Source: Bradyrhizobium diazoefficiens
Lineage (GTDB): Bacteria > Pseudomonadota > Alphaproteobacteria > Rhizobiales > Xanthobacteraceae
Direction: 5' to 3'
DNA length: 64,000 nucleotides
Assembly (NCBI RefSeq): GCF_016616235.1
Contig: NZ_CP067100.1
Location: 7,003,001-7,067,000, forward strand
The notes beneath the pieces are model-generated. The model had not been told where the DNA came from, ran no database searches, and saw nothing but the letters and a program-made list of their open reading frames with translations. Below are positions 35,645-45,488 of this stretch, in pieces. Position numbers and translations under genes: made by a program. Numbering within the stretch: the stretch's first letter is position 1; the number at the start of each line of letters is the position of its first letter.

Positions 35645-36469
35645 ATGATCGATCCGCTCTATGTCGCCTCCGGATTTGGCGTCGGCCTGCTTGTCGGGAT
35701 GACCGGCGTGGGCGGCGGCTCGTTGATGACGCCGCTGCTGATCCTGCTGTTCGGCGTCCATCCCGCAACAGCCGTCGGCACCGACCTGCTCTATGCCGCT
35801 GCCACCAAGACCGGCGGCAGCGTGGTGCATGGCTGGTCGCGCAGCGTGCACTGGCCGGCGGTGCTGCGGCTGGCCGGCGGCAGCATTCCAGCCAGCGCGC
35901 TGACGCTGCTGGTGCTGTGGAAGCTCGACCTCAAAAACGATTCCGAGCGCAGCCTCGTCAATCTCGTGCTGTGCTTCGCGCTGGTGCTGACCGCGACGTC
36001 GCTGATCTTCCGCAAGTCGATCATGGAGCGCTACCGCAATCGTCTCGAGCAGGTCGACGAGCGCACCACTGCGATCGCAACCGTGGTCACCGGCATCGTG
36101 CTCGGCGTGCTGGTCTCGATCTCATCGGTCGGCGCCGGCGCGGTCGGCGTGAGCGTGCTGCTGCTGCTCTACCCGCGTCAGCCGATTGCAACCATCGTCG
36201 GCTCCGACATCGCCCACGCGGTGCCGCTGACCCTGGTCGCAGGCATGGGACATTGGGCGCTCGGCGATGTCGATTGGGGGCTGATGGGCGTGCTGCTGCT
36301 GGGCTCGCTGCCCGGCATCGTCGTCGGCAGCTTCAGCGCGACGCGCGTCCCCGAGACAGTGCTGCGCCTGACGCTTGCCTGCGTGCTGTTCCTGGTCGCC
36401 GGCAAGATCATGTTTGCAGAGCTGAACCTGTCCTCGGCATTCGTGACGGCACTGGCCTGGGGCCATTGA
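35645..36469 (+). CDS. TauE/SafE-family membrane permease
   Basis: 274 residues, eight or so TM helices. FGVGLLVGMTGVGGGSLMTPLLILLFG is the diagnostic first repeat and GIVLGVLVSISSVGAGAVGV the second. The family exports sulfite, sulfoacetate or other organosulfur anions. It is 8 kb from the sulfate-assimilation locus, not operonic with it. The 196 bp upstream (35449-35644) shows no other gene. Confidence 0.92.
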   Translation: MIDPLYVASGFGVGLLVGMTGVGGGSLMTPLLILLFGVHPATAVGTDLLYAAATKTGGSVVHGWSRSVHWPAVLRLAGGSIPASALTLLVLWKLDLKNDSERSLVNLVLCFALVLTATSLIFRKSIMERYRNRLEQVDERTTAIATVVTGIVLGVLVSISSVGAGAVGVSVLLLLYPRQPIATIVGSDIAHAVPLTLVAGMGHWALGDVDWGLMGVLLLGSLPGIVVGSFSATRVPETVLRLTLACVLFLVAGKIMFAELNLSSAFVTALAWGH

Positions 36470-36493
36470 GTCGGAAAACGGCCGCCCCGTTCT

Positions 36494-36526
36494 CCCGTCA
36501 TCGCCCGGCTTGACCGGGCGATCCAG
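36494..36526. repeat. Palindromic repeat, family A copy 4, left part (split by IS30)
   Basis: CCGTCATCGCCCGGCTTGACC then GGGCGATCCAG; the element breaks off after CAG at 36526 and continues at 37944 after the insertion sequence. Confidence 0.85.
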
Positions 36527-37943
36527 GGCGCATTCAATCGCTCGTCGCAACATGCTGTGTATCGCTCACTCGGAGCAATTGGTCGAGAGTTTCCGCTGGT
36601 GTTTTCCAGCCCAGGGTTTTCCTAGGCCTGGTATTGAGAGCAAGAGCGACGCCCTCAAGGTCATCGGCGTTGTGCATGCTGAGATCGGTCCCTTTGGGAA
36701 AGTACTGGCGCAGCAACCCATTGGTGTTCTCGTTGGTGCCGCGCTGCCATGGGCTATGAGGGTCGCAGAAGTAGACCTGCACGCCTGCGTCAATTCTCAG
36801 ACGTGCATGCTGAGCCAACTCAGCTCCTTGATCCCAGGTCAGCGACCGGCGCAGTTGCTCGGGCATGGTGAAGATTGCGCGGGTGATGGCGTCGCGCACG
36901 GCTTCAGCGCCATGTCCGGCGAGTGCAGATCCTTTCACCCCAGCTTCCCGTTCCTGGTCCGTCATACGCGGCAGATGCAACAGGATGGTAAAACGGGTCG
37001 TACGCTCCACCAGGGTGCCGATCGCGGAGCTTCCCAGACCCATAATGAGGTCACCTTCCCAGTGGCCCGGCACCGCTCGATCAGCGGCCTCCGCCGGACG
37101 CTGACTGATCATGATCTCGGAAGGAATGAAGCTTCGGCCTTTACGGACGCGCGCTCTCGGCATCCGCAATGCCCGCCCGGTGCGCAAGCAGGCCGTCAGT
37201 TCGCGGCGCAAAGCTCCTCGACCCTGCACATAAAGCGCCTGATAGATCGCCTCGTGACTGATGCGCATCGCCTCATCCTCGGGAAAGTCGAGCCGAAGTC
37301 GCCGAGGAATCTGTTCGGGGCTCCATGCCCTCGCCCAGCGTCGGTTTTGCCGATGCACAGCCCGGCGTCCCTTCCACACGACCTTCGGGCCAACGAGGAG
37401 TTCCCCGTTCGGCTTGGCGATCATACCGGCAAGCCTGTCCTGCACATAATCCCGCAGGGCCGGATTGACTACCAACTTCGCCAACTTGGGCCGTCGGGCA
37501 GACCGATCAGCGTGCCATTGTGCTGTGGTCGCTCGGTACTCTGGAGCACCGTGGCGGCGCGCCACATTGCGCCGGAGTTCACGAGAGATCGTGCATGGAA
37601 GCCGATCGAGCCGACGAGCGATGGCTCGCACCCCATGACCCTGTGCACGCAGGATGGCAATCTCCTCACGTTCCGCGAACGAGAGGTAGCGCTCCGATGC
37701 AGGCTTGGACGACCGCGATAAATGTGTTGGCGGCATACCGCCTGCCCTCCGGAACCAGCGTACTCCGATCGCCGGCGACACCCCGGCCTCAACCGCAGCA
37801 TCCTCGCTCGATCGTCCCGAAGCAATCGCAGCCCAGAACGGTCTGTAATGCCTTCGTAGGGCCTCTCGGGCCGACCTGATCGCACATAGTTCTCCATCGC
37901 AACCTCCTTTGCTGAAGTGTTGCGACGAGCGGTTGAATCCGCC
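36527..37943 (-). mobile_element. IS30-family insertion sequence, complete ends
   Basis: 1417 bp. Terminal inverted repeats of 26 bp at 36527-36552 and 37918-37943 (both begin GGCG and end CGCTCGTCGCAACA) with two mismatches. Flanked by a 3 bp direct repeat CAG (36524-36526 and 37944-37946), the expected IS30-type target duplication. It is inserted inside a family A repeat at the convergent junction of the TauE and 3-hydroxybutyrate dehydrogenase genes, so no gene is interrupted. Confidence 0.93.
36534..37897 (-). pseudogene. IS30-family transposase with a 1-bp frameshift
   Basis: The long frame (36534-37781) encodes a full DDE transposase: helix-turn-helix region YLSFAEREEIAILRAQGHGVRAIARRL, IS30 signature region, and catalytic residues in HWEGDLIMG (D), LTWDQGAEL (D) and QRGTNENTNGL (E). 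The true start is ATG 37897, preceded by AAAGGAGGTTGCG. It runs in another frame for about 20 codons (MENYVRSGRPERPYEGITDR), and then one T is missing near 37837: GTTC should be GTTTC to read FWAAIASGRSSEDAAVEAGV, which matches the family. So the element is likely inactive, unless the T is a sequencing error or the GTG at 37781 is used. Confidence 0.88.
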
Positions 37944-38090
37944 CAGTATTCCGGAGGCTCACGTTGGTGAACTCGCTCTTGCAACTTCCGCCGCGGCGTA
38001 TTGGATGCCCCGGTCCCGGCTCCGCCAAGGCCTGCACGAGCGCTCGGCACGCCGAAGCTTCAGCGAAGGCGGCAAGCCGGGGCATGACAG
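37944..38090. repeat. Palindromic repeat, family A copy 4, right part
   Basis: Continues CAGTATTCCGGAGGC ... CCGCGGCGTATTGGATGCC, a hairpin-rich insert CCGGTCCCGGCTCCGCC ... GGCGGCAAGCCGGGG, and CATGACAGAG. Joining 36526 to 37947 restores GATCCAGTATTCC, the family A core. Confidence 0.8.
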
Positions 38091-38099
38091 AGTGCGAAA

Positions 38100-38888
38100 T
38101 TACTCCGCGGTCCAACCACCATCGATTGACAGGTTGGTGCCGGTGATCTGCGCGGCATCGTCGCCGCACAGGAACAAAGCGAGCGCGGCGACCTGCTCGG
38201 AGGTGACGAACTCCTTGGTCGGCTGCGCGTCGAGCAGCACGTCGTTGATGACTTGCTCGCGCGTCAGGTTGCGCGCTTTCATGGTGTCGGGAATCTGCTT
38301 CTCCACCAGCGGCGTCCAGACATAGCCCGGGCTGATGCAGTTGCAGGTGATCTTGTGGGTCGCCACTTCCAGCGCCACGGTTTTGGTCAGGCCGGCGATG
38401 CCGTGCTTGGCCGACACGTAAGCCGACTTGAACGGCGACGCGACCAGGGAGTGCGCCGAGGCGGTATTGATGATGCGGCCCCAACCCTTCTTCTTCATGC
38501 CGGGGACGACGGCGCGGATGGCATGGAAGGCCGAAGACAGGTTGATCGCGATGATCTGGTCCCACTTCTCCGGGGGGAATTCCTCGATCGGCGAGACGAA
38601 CTGGATGCCGGCATTGTTGACGAGGATGTCGACCGAGCCGAAGGTCTTCTCGCCGAGCGCGATCATCTGCGCGATCTCGGCCGGCTTGGTCATGTCGGCG
38701 GGCGAGTAGACCGCCTTCACACCGAAATCGGACTCGATCTTCGAACGTTCCTTCTCGATGTCTTCAGGGGAGCCGAAGCCGTTGATGACGACGTTAGCGC
38801 CGGCGGCGGCGAAGGCGCGCGCATAAGCAAGCCCGATGCCGCTGGTCGAACCGGTCACGACGGCGTTCTTGCCTGAGAGAGTACCCAT
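38100..38888 (-). CDS. bdhA: D-3-hydroxybutyrate dehydrogenase
   Basis: 262 residues, SDR fold. VVTGSTSGIGLAYARAFAAAGANVVINGFG, NNAGIQFVSPIEEFP (the substrate-pocket Q after NNAGI is typical of bacterial BDH), NTASAHSLVASPFKSAYVSAK with YxxxK, and NCISPGYVWTPLVEKQI. Interconverts 3-hydroxybutyrate and acetoacetate in polyhydroxybutyrate and ketone-body use. It begins 1 bp after the patatin gene stop with GGAG upstream, so both are one operon. Confidence 0.95.
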   Translation of the reverse strand: MGTLSGKNAVVTGSTSGIGLAYARAFAAAGANVVINGFGSPEDIEKERSKIESDFGVKAVYSPADMTKPAEIAQMIALGEKTFGSVDILVNNAGIQFVSPIEEFPPEKWDQIIAINLSSAFHAIRAVVPGMKKKGWGRIINTASAHSLVASPFKSAYVSAKHGIAGLTKTVALEVATHKITCNCISPGYVWTPLVEKQIPDTMKARNLTREQVINDVLLDAQPTKEFVTSEQVAALALFLCGDDAAQITGTNLSIDGGWTAE

Positions 38889-38889
38889 C

Positions 38890-40059
38890 TTATTCGCTCC
38901 TTTTTGCCGGGGTGACGTCCCCCGTGAGATCGTAGGTCACCATGGTCTCGCCGGATTGCGGCTGCTCGAGCCAGTCCTTGTGGCGCATCGACAGATGCAC
39001 GTCGCGCACGCCGGCCTCCCAATGCTCGACCATGGCGACATGCGAGAAGTCGTAATCCTTGGACGAGGATTCGTAGTTCTTGCTGCGGTAGATCAGATGC
39101 ACCACGGTGACCGTGCTCTCACGAGATGCCTTCGCAAGGAACTCGACGGAAGGGTCGTTCCTGAGATAATCGGGCAGTTTGGAAATCAGGTCGCGCACGG
39201 CCCGGCGGGCATTGTGGATCTGCTTGTTCTTGTCGGTGTTCATCCGCGTGCGGCTGGAGAAGCGGATGTCCTTCTCGCGCTCGGCGGCCTCGAGCAGCGA
39301 ATTCGGCAGGTCGCCGCGCGCACTGAACAGGTCGACCTGAAAGATTAGCATGTCGCGATCGACCTCGGCATCGAGCACGTAGTCGAGCGGCGTGTTGGAG
39401 GCGATGCCGCCGTCCCAGTAATGCTCGCCGTCGATCACCACGGACGGGAAGCCTGGCGGCAGCGCACCGGAAGCCATGATGTGCTCGGGGCCGATTTTCT
39501 TGCCGAGCTTCTTGAACTCGTAATTGTCGAAATATCTAAAGTTGCCCGAGGTGACGCTGACCGCGCCGACCGACAGGCGGGTCTTGACGTCGTTGATGCG
39601 GTCGAAATCGACCAGGCGCTCCAGCGTCTTCTTCAGCGGCGCAGTGTCGTAATAGCTTTCGGCTTCGGGATGGCCCGGCGGCCAGAGCGGCGCGGGCGGG
39701 ACGCGCGGGACGAAGAAGCCGGGTACGCCGAAGGTCGCGATCAGTGCGGCGCTGGTCGAGTTGAACAGCTCGCGGCTGTGGTCGCTCTTGCCGATCGGTT
39801 TCCACGGCACCGGCGCGGACACCATCTCCCAGAATTCCTTCAGGCGCTTGACGCGGGTGTGGCCCTCGTTGCCGGCGATGATGGCGGCGTTGACCGCGCC
39901 GATCGAGATGCCGGCGACCCATTCCGGCTCGAAACCGGAGCCGCACAGCGCCTGATAGGCGCCGGCTTGGTACGAGCCGAGCGCGCCGCCGCCCTGGAGG
40001 ACCAGGACGCGTTGCGCATTCGCGGGGACGCTGGCGGATTCCGGGCTATGATCGGTCAT
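38890..40059 (-). CDS. Patatin-like phospholipase with DUF3734 C terminus
   Basis: 389 residues from the ATG at 40059 (an ATG at 40086 would add 9). Catalytic dyad: nucleophile elbow GISIG (about 53-57) and the aspartate of DGGIASN (about 220). Oxyanion hole LQGGGALGSYQAG. The last ~100 residues match DUF3734. Cytosolic lipid acyl hydrolase. Coupling to bdhA suggests a role in PHB granule or lipid turnover; this is inferred. Confidence 0.92.
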   Translation of the reverse strand: MTDHSPESASVPANAQRVLVLQGGGALGSYQAGAYQALCGSGFEPEWVAGISIGAVNAAIIAGNEGHTRVKRLKEFWEMVSAPVPWKPIGKSDHSRELFNSTSAALIATFGVPGFFVPRVPPAPLWPPGHPEAESYYDTAPLKKTLERLVDFDRINDVKTRLSVGAVSVTSGNFRYFDNYEFKKLGKKIGPEHIMASGALPPGFPSVVIDGEHYWDGGIASNTPLDYVLDAEVDRDMLIFQVDLFSARGDLPNSLLEAAEREKDIRFSSRTRMNTDKNKQIHNARRAVRDLISKLPDYLRNDPSVEFLAKASRESTVTVVHLIYRSKNYESSSKDYDFSHVAMVEHWEAGVRDVHLSMRHKDWLEQPQSGETMVTYDLTGDVTPAKRSE

Positions 40060-40137
40060 AAGGGAACAATAGCAATGGCAAGCCACCGTGGCGACAGTTT
40101 CGCGGCGGCGTCAATGCATCCCGGCATCAAGTCTGGC

Positions 40138-40638
40138 TTATCGTTCCGTCGAGGCCAGGATCATGGTCCAGAACACCTTGTATTTGGTGCCCGGAGCATA
40201 GCTCGCCGCTATTCCCAGTTTTGTGACACCGCTCTTGAGCATGTTGGCACGGTGCGGAGGCGAGTCGCGCCAGCCGGAAAACGCTTCGGCCAGCGTATGA
40301 TAGCCGGCCGAGATGTTCTCGACCGCCACGGTCGCGGGGTAGCCGCCGGCGACAAGGCGCTTGGCCAGGGGCGCGCGGACGTCATGGTCCATCTTGTTGG
40401 CCGCCGCCATGGCCTGGGATTGGGATTCGGCGAGCCGCATCAAATCGGGATCGACCACGACGGTACCGAGCATGTTGTTCTGGCGGTATTGCGAGATCAT
40501 CACCGCGGCGGCCTGCGCATCGAGCTGGGCGCCGGGCACAGCCATATCGGCATACATCGACGGCTGCTGGACCGGCGGCTCATTGCCGGCGCAGCCGGCG
40601 AGCAGCAAAAGAATGAGAATTGCGGCCGCAGCGCGCAT
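40138..40638 (-). CDS. CAP/SCP-domain (YkwD-type) lipoprotein
   Basis: 166 residues from ATG 40638; signal peptide with lipobox LLAGC at residues 14-18, so a lipoprotein (an ATG at 40674 would add 12). CAP domain with RLAESQSQAMAAANKMDHDV, VAENISAGYHTLAEAFSGWRDSPPHRANML: the His and Glu of the CAP cavity are present. Extracytoplasmic; family members bind sterols, lipids or have protease-like activity. It follows the patatin gene on the same strand, 78 bp upstream in transcription order. Confidence 0.88.
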   Translation of the reverse strand: MRAAAAILILLLLAGCAGNEPPVQQPSMYADMAVPGAQLDAQAAAVMISQYRQNNMLGTVVVDPDLMRLAESQSQAMAAANKMDHDVRAPLAKRLVAGGYPATVAVENISAGYHTLAEAFSGWRDSPPHRANMLKSGVTKLGIAASYAPGTKYKVFWTMILASTER

Positions 40639-40716
40639 GAATCGGGACCCCCAAATGAGGGGCCGTTGTTGCATACCAACCGTGGCTGAAAGGTGAATTT
40701 TGAGGAAAATCGTAGC

Positions 40717-40809
40717 TGTCATTCCGGGGCAGTACGCAGCACTGAACCCGGAATCTTGCGCCATAACCTCGAGATTCCGGCTTCGCGCTGACGCGCGCCC
40801 CGGAACGAC
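40717..40809. repeat. Palindromic repeat, family D copy 2
   Basis: AGCTGTCATTCCGGGGC at the left and GCGCCCCGGAACGAC at the right, inverted; inside ACCCGGAATCT and GAGATTCCGG are inverted. Related to the copy at 16684. Lies between cysA (stop 40819) and the CAP lipoprotein gene, just past the cysA stop. Confidence 0.85.
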
Positions 40810-40818
40810 GGAAGATTT

Positions 40819-41853
40819 CTAGCCGGCAAAGATCCGGTAGCGGCGGGGCTCGAGGCCGATGGTGTCGCCGGTGCGCAGTTCCTTGTCGCGAGGGGCGTCG
40901 ATCTCAATGGTTTCGCCGCCCGACAGGCCGATCTCGGCGCGCTGCACCGGGCCGAAATTGCGCACGTGCTGAACCGTGCCCTCGAAGGCGCCGCTGCCAG
41001 GCGGACCGACCAGCATGTCATGTCGCCGCACGAACAGTCTTGACGCGCCAGGCGCAAGGCCGTCCGCTGCCAGCAGCAGCGGCCGGTCGCCGAGCCTGAT
41101 CACGCCGCCTTCGATCTGCACCGGGAGCTCGATGGATTCGCCGATGAAGCCGTGGACGAACGCGGTCGCCGGGGTCTCGTAGACATCGTCGGGCGAGCCG
41201 ATCTGCTCGATCCTTCCCTTGTCCATCACCACGACGCGGTTGGCGACTTCCAGCGCCTCCTCCTGGTCGTGGGTGACGAAGATCGAGGTGACGTTGATCT
41301 CGTGATGCAGCGAGCGCAGCCATCGGCGAAGTTCTTTCCGCACCTTCGCGTCGAGCGCACCGAACGGCTCGTCGAGCAACAGGATGCGCGGCTCGATCGC
41401 GAGCGCGCGGGCGAGCGCGATGCGCTGGCGCTGGCCACCGGAAAGCTGGCTCGGATAGCGGTCGGCGAGCCAGTCGAGCTGCACGAGGTCGAGCAACTCT
41501 TTGACGCGTACACGGATGGCGGACTCATCCTTGCGGACCGCGCGGGGCTGTACGCGCAGGCCAAACGCGACGTTCTCGAACACGCTCATGTGGCGGAACA
41601 GCGCGTAGTGCTGGAACACGAAGCCGACGTGACGTTCGCGCGCGCCCTGCGCCAGCGCGTCCTCGCCGTTGAAGGAGACGTCGCCGGAATCCGGCCAGTC
41701 GAGTCCGGCGATGATCCGCAGCAGCGTGGTCTTGCCCGAGCCGGAGGGACCGAGCAGCGCCAGCAGCTCGCCATTGTCGACCTTGAGGTCGACGCCGTCG
41801 AGCGCTTTAAAGCTGCCGAACGTCTTGACGAGATTTCTGACTTCAATGGTCAT
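40819..41853 (-). CDS. cysA: Sulfate ABC transporter ATP-binding protein
   Basis: 344 residues. Walker [10 protein letters not shown]-loop [12 protein letters not shown], signature [15 protein letters not shown], Walker [14 protein letters not shown]-loop VTHDQEEA; C-terminal TOBE-like regulatory segment. Energises sulfate/thiosulfate import with CysT and CysW. Start at 41853 is 11 bp inside the end of cysW, so translationally coupled; an ATG at 41886 would overlap much further. Last gene of the sulfate operon. Confidence 0.95.
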   Translation of the reverse strand: MTIEVRNLVKTFGSFKALDGVDLKVDNGELLALLGPSGSGKTTLLRIIAGLDWPDSGDVSFNGEDALAQGARERHVGFVFQHYALFRHMSVFENVAFGLRVQPRAVRKDESAIRVRVKELLDLVQLDWLADRYPSQLSGGQRQRIALARALAIEPRILLLDEPFGALDAKVRKELRRWLRSLHHEINVTSIFVTHDQEEALEVANRVVVMDKGRIEQIGSPDDVYETPATAFVHGFIGESIELPVQIEGGVIRLGDRPLLLAADGLAPGASRLFVRRHDMLVGPPGSGAFEGTVQHVRNFGPVQRAEIGLSGGETIEIDAPRDKELRTGDTIGLEPRRYRIFAG

Positions 41854-42754
41854 TGACGTCGTGTCCTTCGTCGAGGTGGCGTTCAAGAATGGTCTTGGCG
41901 ATCAGCGTGATCAGCGCCAGCATCGCCAGCAGCGAGGCGATCGCAAACGCAGCGACGAACTGGTACTCGTTATAGAGAATCTCGACCAGCAGCGGCATGG
42001 TGTTGGTCTCGCCGCGGATGTGGCCGGAGACGACGGAGACCGCGCCGAACTCGCCCATCGCGCGCGCATTGCAGAGCAGGACGCCATAGAGCACGCCCCA
42101 TTTGATGTTGGGCAGCGTGACGCGGAAGAAGGTTTGCAGGCCGGAGGCGCCGAGCGAGATCGCGGCCTCCTCCTCCTGCGTGCCCTGCTCCTGCATCAAG
42201 GGGATCAGCGCGCGCGCCACGAACGGGAACGTGACAAAGGTGGTGGCGAGCGCGATGCCGGGTACCGCGAACAGGATCTGGATGTCATGATCCCGCAGCC
42301 AGCTGCCGAAATAGCCCTGCGCACCGAACAGCAGCACGAAGACAAGGCCGGAAATCACCGGGCTGACCGAGAACGGCAGGTCGATCAGCGTGATCAGGAA
42401 GGTCTTTCCCCTGAATTCGAACTTCGCAATCGCCCATGCGGCGACGAGGCCGAACACGAGATTGAGGCCGACCGAGATTGCCGCCACCACCAGCGTCAGC
42501 TTGATCGCGGACAACGCTTCCGGCTCGGCGAGTGCGGCGAAATAAGCCAGAGCGCCTCGCGAGAACGCCTGCGCAAACACCACGACCAGCGGCAGCACAA
42601 CGAAGACGGACAGGAATAGCACCGCGAGCGCGATGATGATCGCGCGCACCGCTCGCGGCTCGGTGCGCAGGCTGTCGCGCGCCGCGGCCGCGTGTGCACG
42701 TGCGCGCGCATCCGGCGACGACAGCGAGAGAGAATCTGCGATCTGCATCGTCAT
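41843..42754 (-). CDS. cysW: Sulfate ABC transporter permease CysW
   Basis: 303 residues, six TM helices with the EAA-loop region [27 protein letters not shown], typical of CysW. Forms the inner-membrane channel with CysT. GAGG lies 7 bp upstream of the ATG and the start is 9 bp after cysT. An N-terminal Arg/Ala-rich extension of about 30 residues precedes the first helix. Confidence 0.95.
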   Translation of the reverse strand: MTMQIADSLSLSSPDARARAHAAAARDSLRTEPRAVRAIIIALAVLFLSVFVVLPLVVVFAQAFSRGALAYFAALAEPEALSAIKLTLVVAAISVGLNLVFGLVAAWAIAKFEFRGKTFLITLIDLPFSVSPVISGLVFVLLFGAQGYFGSWLRDHDIQILFAVPGIALATTFVTFPFVARALIPLMQEQGTQEEEAAISLGASGLQTFFRVTLPNIKWGVLYGVLLCNARAMGEFGAVSVVSGHIRGETNTMPLLVEILYNEYQFVAAFAIASLLAMLALITLIAKTILERHLDEGHDVNDH

Positions 42755-42763
42755 GATCCGCCC

Positions 42764-43600
42764 TCAGCGCGCCGGAATCCGGCGCTGCGCCCAGCGCTGG
42801 AGCCGGTTGACGGCGAAGATGATGACGAAGGACACGACGAGCATGACCACCGCGATGGCGGTCGCATCGGCGTAGCGGAATTCGGAGAGCCGGATCACGA
42901 TCAGCAGCGGTGCGATCTCGGAAAGATTCGGCAGATTGCCGGCGATGAAGATCACCGAGCCGTATTCACCAACCGCGCGGGCGAAGGCGAGCGCAAGCCC
43001 GGTGAGCAGCGCCGGCGCGAGCGAGGGCAGGATGACGCGGATGATGGTCTGCCAGCGGCTGGCGCCGAGGCTACCCGCAGCCTCCTCGATCTCGGGGTCG
43101 AGGTCCTGCAGCACCGGCTGCACGGTGCGCACCACGAAGGGAATGCCGATGAAGATCATGGCGATGAAGATGCCGACCGGCGTGAAGGCGACCTTGATGC
43201 CGAGTGCGGCGAGCGGCGCGCCGAGCCAGCCCTTTTCGGCGAACAACGCCGTCAGCGCGACGCCGGCGACCGCGGTGGGCAGCGCGAACGGCACATCGAC
43301 GATGGCGTCGAACAAACGCCGGCCGGGAAACCGGTAGCGCACCAGCGCCCAGACGATGATGCTGCCCATCACGAGATTGACGCAGGCCGCCGCAAAGGCA
43401 AGGCCGAACGAGACGCGGAGCGCATTCAGGGTGCGGCGGCTGGAAAGGATGTTCCAGAACTGCTCGGGGCTGAGCTCGAGCGACTTCAGGAACAGGCCGG
43501 CCAGCGGAATCAAAATGATGATCGACAGCCAGGACAGCGTCAGTCCCATCGTGAGACCAAAGCCCGGCAACGTCCGGCGTCGTACTGCGATTGCGCTCAC
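42764..43600 (-). CDS. cysT: Sulfate ABC transporter permease CysT
   Basis: 278 residues, six TM helices, EAA loop IEEAAGSLGASRWQTIIRVILPSLAPALLTG. N-terminal LPGFGLTMGLTLSWLSIIILIPLAG is the family start. Paired with CysW. Thirty-six bases separate it from the upstream binding-protein gene. Confidence 0.95.
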   Translation of the reverse strand: MSAIAVRRRTLPGFGLTMGLTLSWLSIIILIPLAGLFLKSLELSPEQFWNILSSRRTLNALRVSFGLAFAAACVNLVMGSIIVWALVRYRFPGRRLFDAIVDVPFALPTAVAGVALTALFAEKGWLGAPLAALGIKVAFTPVGIFIAMIFIGIPFVVRTVQPVLQDLDPEIEEAAGSLGASRWQTIIRVILPSLAPALLTGLALAFARAVGEYGSVIFIAGNLPNLSEIAPLLIVIRLSEFRYADATAIAVVMLVVSFVIIFAVNRLQRWAQRRIPAR

Positions 43601-43636
43601 ACTGTCCTCTGTTGAAGCCCCCTCGACAGCGCGCGA

Positions 43637-44638
43637 TCAGTTCTTGTAGATCTGATCGAAGACGCCGCCATCGGCAAAGTGTTCCTTCTGCGCCTTGGTC
43701 CAGCCGCCGAACACATCGTCGATCGTGAACAGCTCGACCTTTGCGAAGGCGTTTTCATACTTTTTAGCGATCTCGGCATCGCGCGGACGGTAGAAGTTGC
43801 GCGCTGCGATCTCCTGCCCCTCCTTGGTGTACCAGTACTGGAGATAGGCATCGGCGGCGTTGCGGGTGCCTTTTTTGGCGGCAACCTTGTCGACGATCGC
43901 GACCGGCGGCTCGGCGAGGATCGATTGCGGCGGCGCCACGATCTCGAATTTTTCGGGGCCGAATTCCTTCAGCGCGAGATGCGCCTCGTTCTCCCAGGCG
44001 AGCAGCACGTCGCCGACGCCGCGCTCGACGAAGGTCACGGTGGCGCCGCGCGCGCCGGTGTCGAGCACCGGCACCTGCTGATAGAGCTTGCCGATGAACT
44101 CCTTGGCCTTGTCAGCCGAGCCGTATTTCTTCTGCGCAAAGCCCCAAGCCGCCAGATAATTCCAGCGCGCGCCGCCCGAGGTCTTCGGATTCGGCGTGAT
44201 CACGGCAACGCCGGGCTTGAGCAGATCGTCCCAATCCGTGATGGCCTTGGGATTGCCCTTGCGCACCAGGAACACGATGGTCGAGGTGTAGGGTGATGAA
44301 TTCTGCGGCAGGCGCTTCTGCCAGTCGGCCGCGGTGAGGCCTTTGTTTGCGATGGCGTCGATGTCATAGGCGAGTGCGAGCGTCACCACGTCGGCCTGCA
44401 ACCCGTCGATCACGGCGCGCGCCTGCGAGCCGCTGCCGCCATGCGACTGCTTGATCTCGACGCTCTTGCCGGTTTCCCTCTGATAGGCGTTCGCGAACGC
44501 CTTGTTGAATTCGGCATAGAGCTCGCGCGTCGGATCGTACGACACGTTCAACAGGTTGATGTCAGCAGCGAGAGCCGCGCTTGCCACCAAAGCCGTTACG
44601 AGCAGTCCTGCAGCGAGCGGAACGATACGGCGCATCAT
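43637..44638 (-). CDS. Periplasmic sulfate-binding protein
   Basis: 333 residues from ATG 44638, chosen because GGAG is 6 bp upstream (an ATG at 44650 would add 4). Signal peptide about 1-25 (ASAALA). [28 protein letters not shown] (sulfate ligands) and [19 protein letters not shown] are the Sbp/CysP signature blocks. First gene of the transporter part of the operon. Confidence 0.95.
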   Translation of the reverse strand: MMRRIVPLAAGLLVTALVASAALAADINLLNVSYDPTRELYAEFNKAFANAYQRETGKSVEIKQSHGGSGSQARAVIDGLQADVVTLALAYDIDAIANKGLTAADWQKRLPQNSSPYTSTIVFLVRKGNPKAITDWDDLLKPGVAVITPNPKTSGGARWNYLAAWGFAQKKYGSADKAKEFIGKLYQQVPVLDTGARGATVTFVERGVGDVLLAWENEAHLALKEFGPEKFEIVAPPQSILAEPPVAIVDKVAAKKGTRNAADAYLQYWYTKEGQEIAARNFYRPRDAEIAKKYENAFAKVELFTIDDVFGGWTKAQKEHFADGGVFDQIYKN

Positions 44639-44762
44639 GTCCATCTCCATTCACTTCGACGACCTCAATGTCGGCGAAGGCATGCAGGCGAAACTCGTGG
44701 CGAAACGCTCTCAAGTCAACGGAACCGGATTTTCTTGTTCGTAGCCGGGCAGATCGACTGTG

Positions 44763-45488
44763 CTACGAAGTCTTCATCGTGTGGATGCCGCATTCTGTCT
44801 TGGCCCGGCCGCGCCAGCGGCCCGCGCGTGCATCCTCGCCCTCGGCCGTTCTGCTCGTGCAGGGCATGCACCCGACAGAGAGAAATCCCGACGCAGCCAA
44901 AGGATGCCGCGGCAATTTGGCGCGGACGAAAATCGCTTCGAGTTCCTCGCGCGAGACGTTGGCGAACGGATTGAACTTCAACCGCGCGCCGTCGTCCTCG
45001 ACCACCGGAATGTGGGCGCGCGCATTGCCTTGGAAACGCTTACGCCCGTTGAGCCAGGCTGAGAACGGTTTTAATGCGCGCGCCAGCGGTTCCACCTTGC
45101 GGATACGGCAGCATGCATCGGGATCGGAGAACCAGAGGTCGCGGTCGGGATCTTCCCGCGACAGCGTTTCCACGGCCGGCTTGATCGAGCGGACGTCCTT
45201 CAGGCCCAGCGTTTCGATCAGGGTGTCGCGATAGGCCAGCGTCTCCTCGAACAGCCAGCCGGTGTCGAGGAAGATCACGGGGATGGCGGGATCGACGTCC
45301 GCCATCACCTTGAGCAGCGTCGCCGATTCCGTGCCGAACGACGACACCAGCGCGAGCTTGTCGCGCGCGACCGTCTTCAGCGCCGCGGCGATGATCTCTG
45401 CGGGCGAGGCAGCGCGCAAGGCGCGATCGAGCTCCGCCGCTGAGGGCAGCGCAGAGACGGTCGAGACCTGAGGCGAGATCGCGTTCAC
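44763..45488 (-). CDS. cysH: Adenylyl-sulfate / phosphoadenylyl-sulfate reductase
   Basis: 241 residues, GTG start overlapping the DUF934 stop (GTGA). Reduces activated sulfate to sulfite using thioredoxin. SSFGTESATLL is the PP-loop, and the two cysteine pairs DPDACCRIRK and SVGCMPCTS ligate a [4Fe-4S] cluster, which marks the APS-reducing type; the catalytic cysteine is in TECGIHTMK at the C terminus. Confidence 0.95.
   Translation of the reverse strand: MNAISPQVSTVSALPSAAELDRALRAASPAEIIAAALKTVARDKLALVSSFGTESATLLKVMADVDPAIPVIFLDTGWLFEETLAYRDTLIETLGLKDVRSIKPAVETLSREDPDRDLWFSDPDACCRIRKVEPLARALKPFSAWLNGRKRFQGNARAHIPVVEDDGARLKFNPFANVSREELEAIFVRAKLPRHPLAASGFLSVGCMPCTSRTAEGEDARAGRWRGRAKTECGIHTMKTS

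Noticed and set aside
36527..38090. Larger genomic island around the IS
   Set aside because: No integrase, tRNA attachment site or change in gene type flanks the IS; both neighbours are core-type genes and the target rejoins cleanly.
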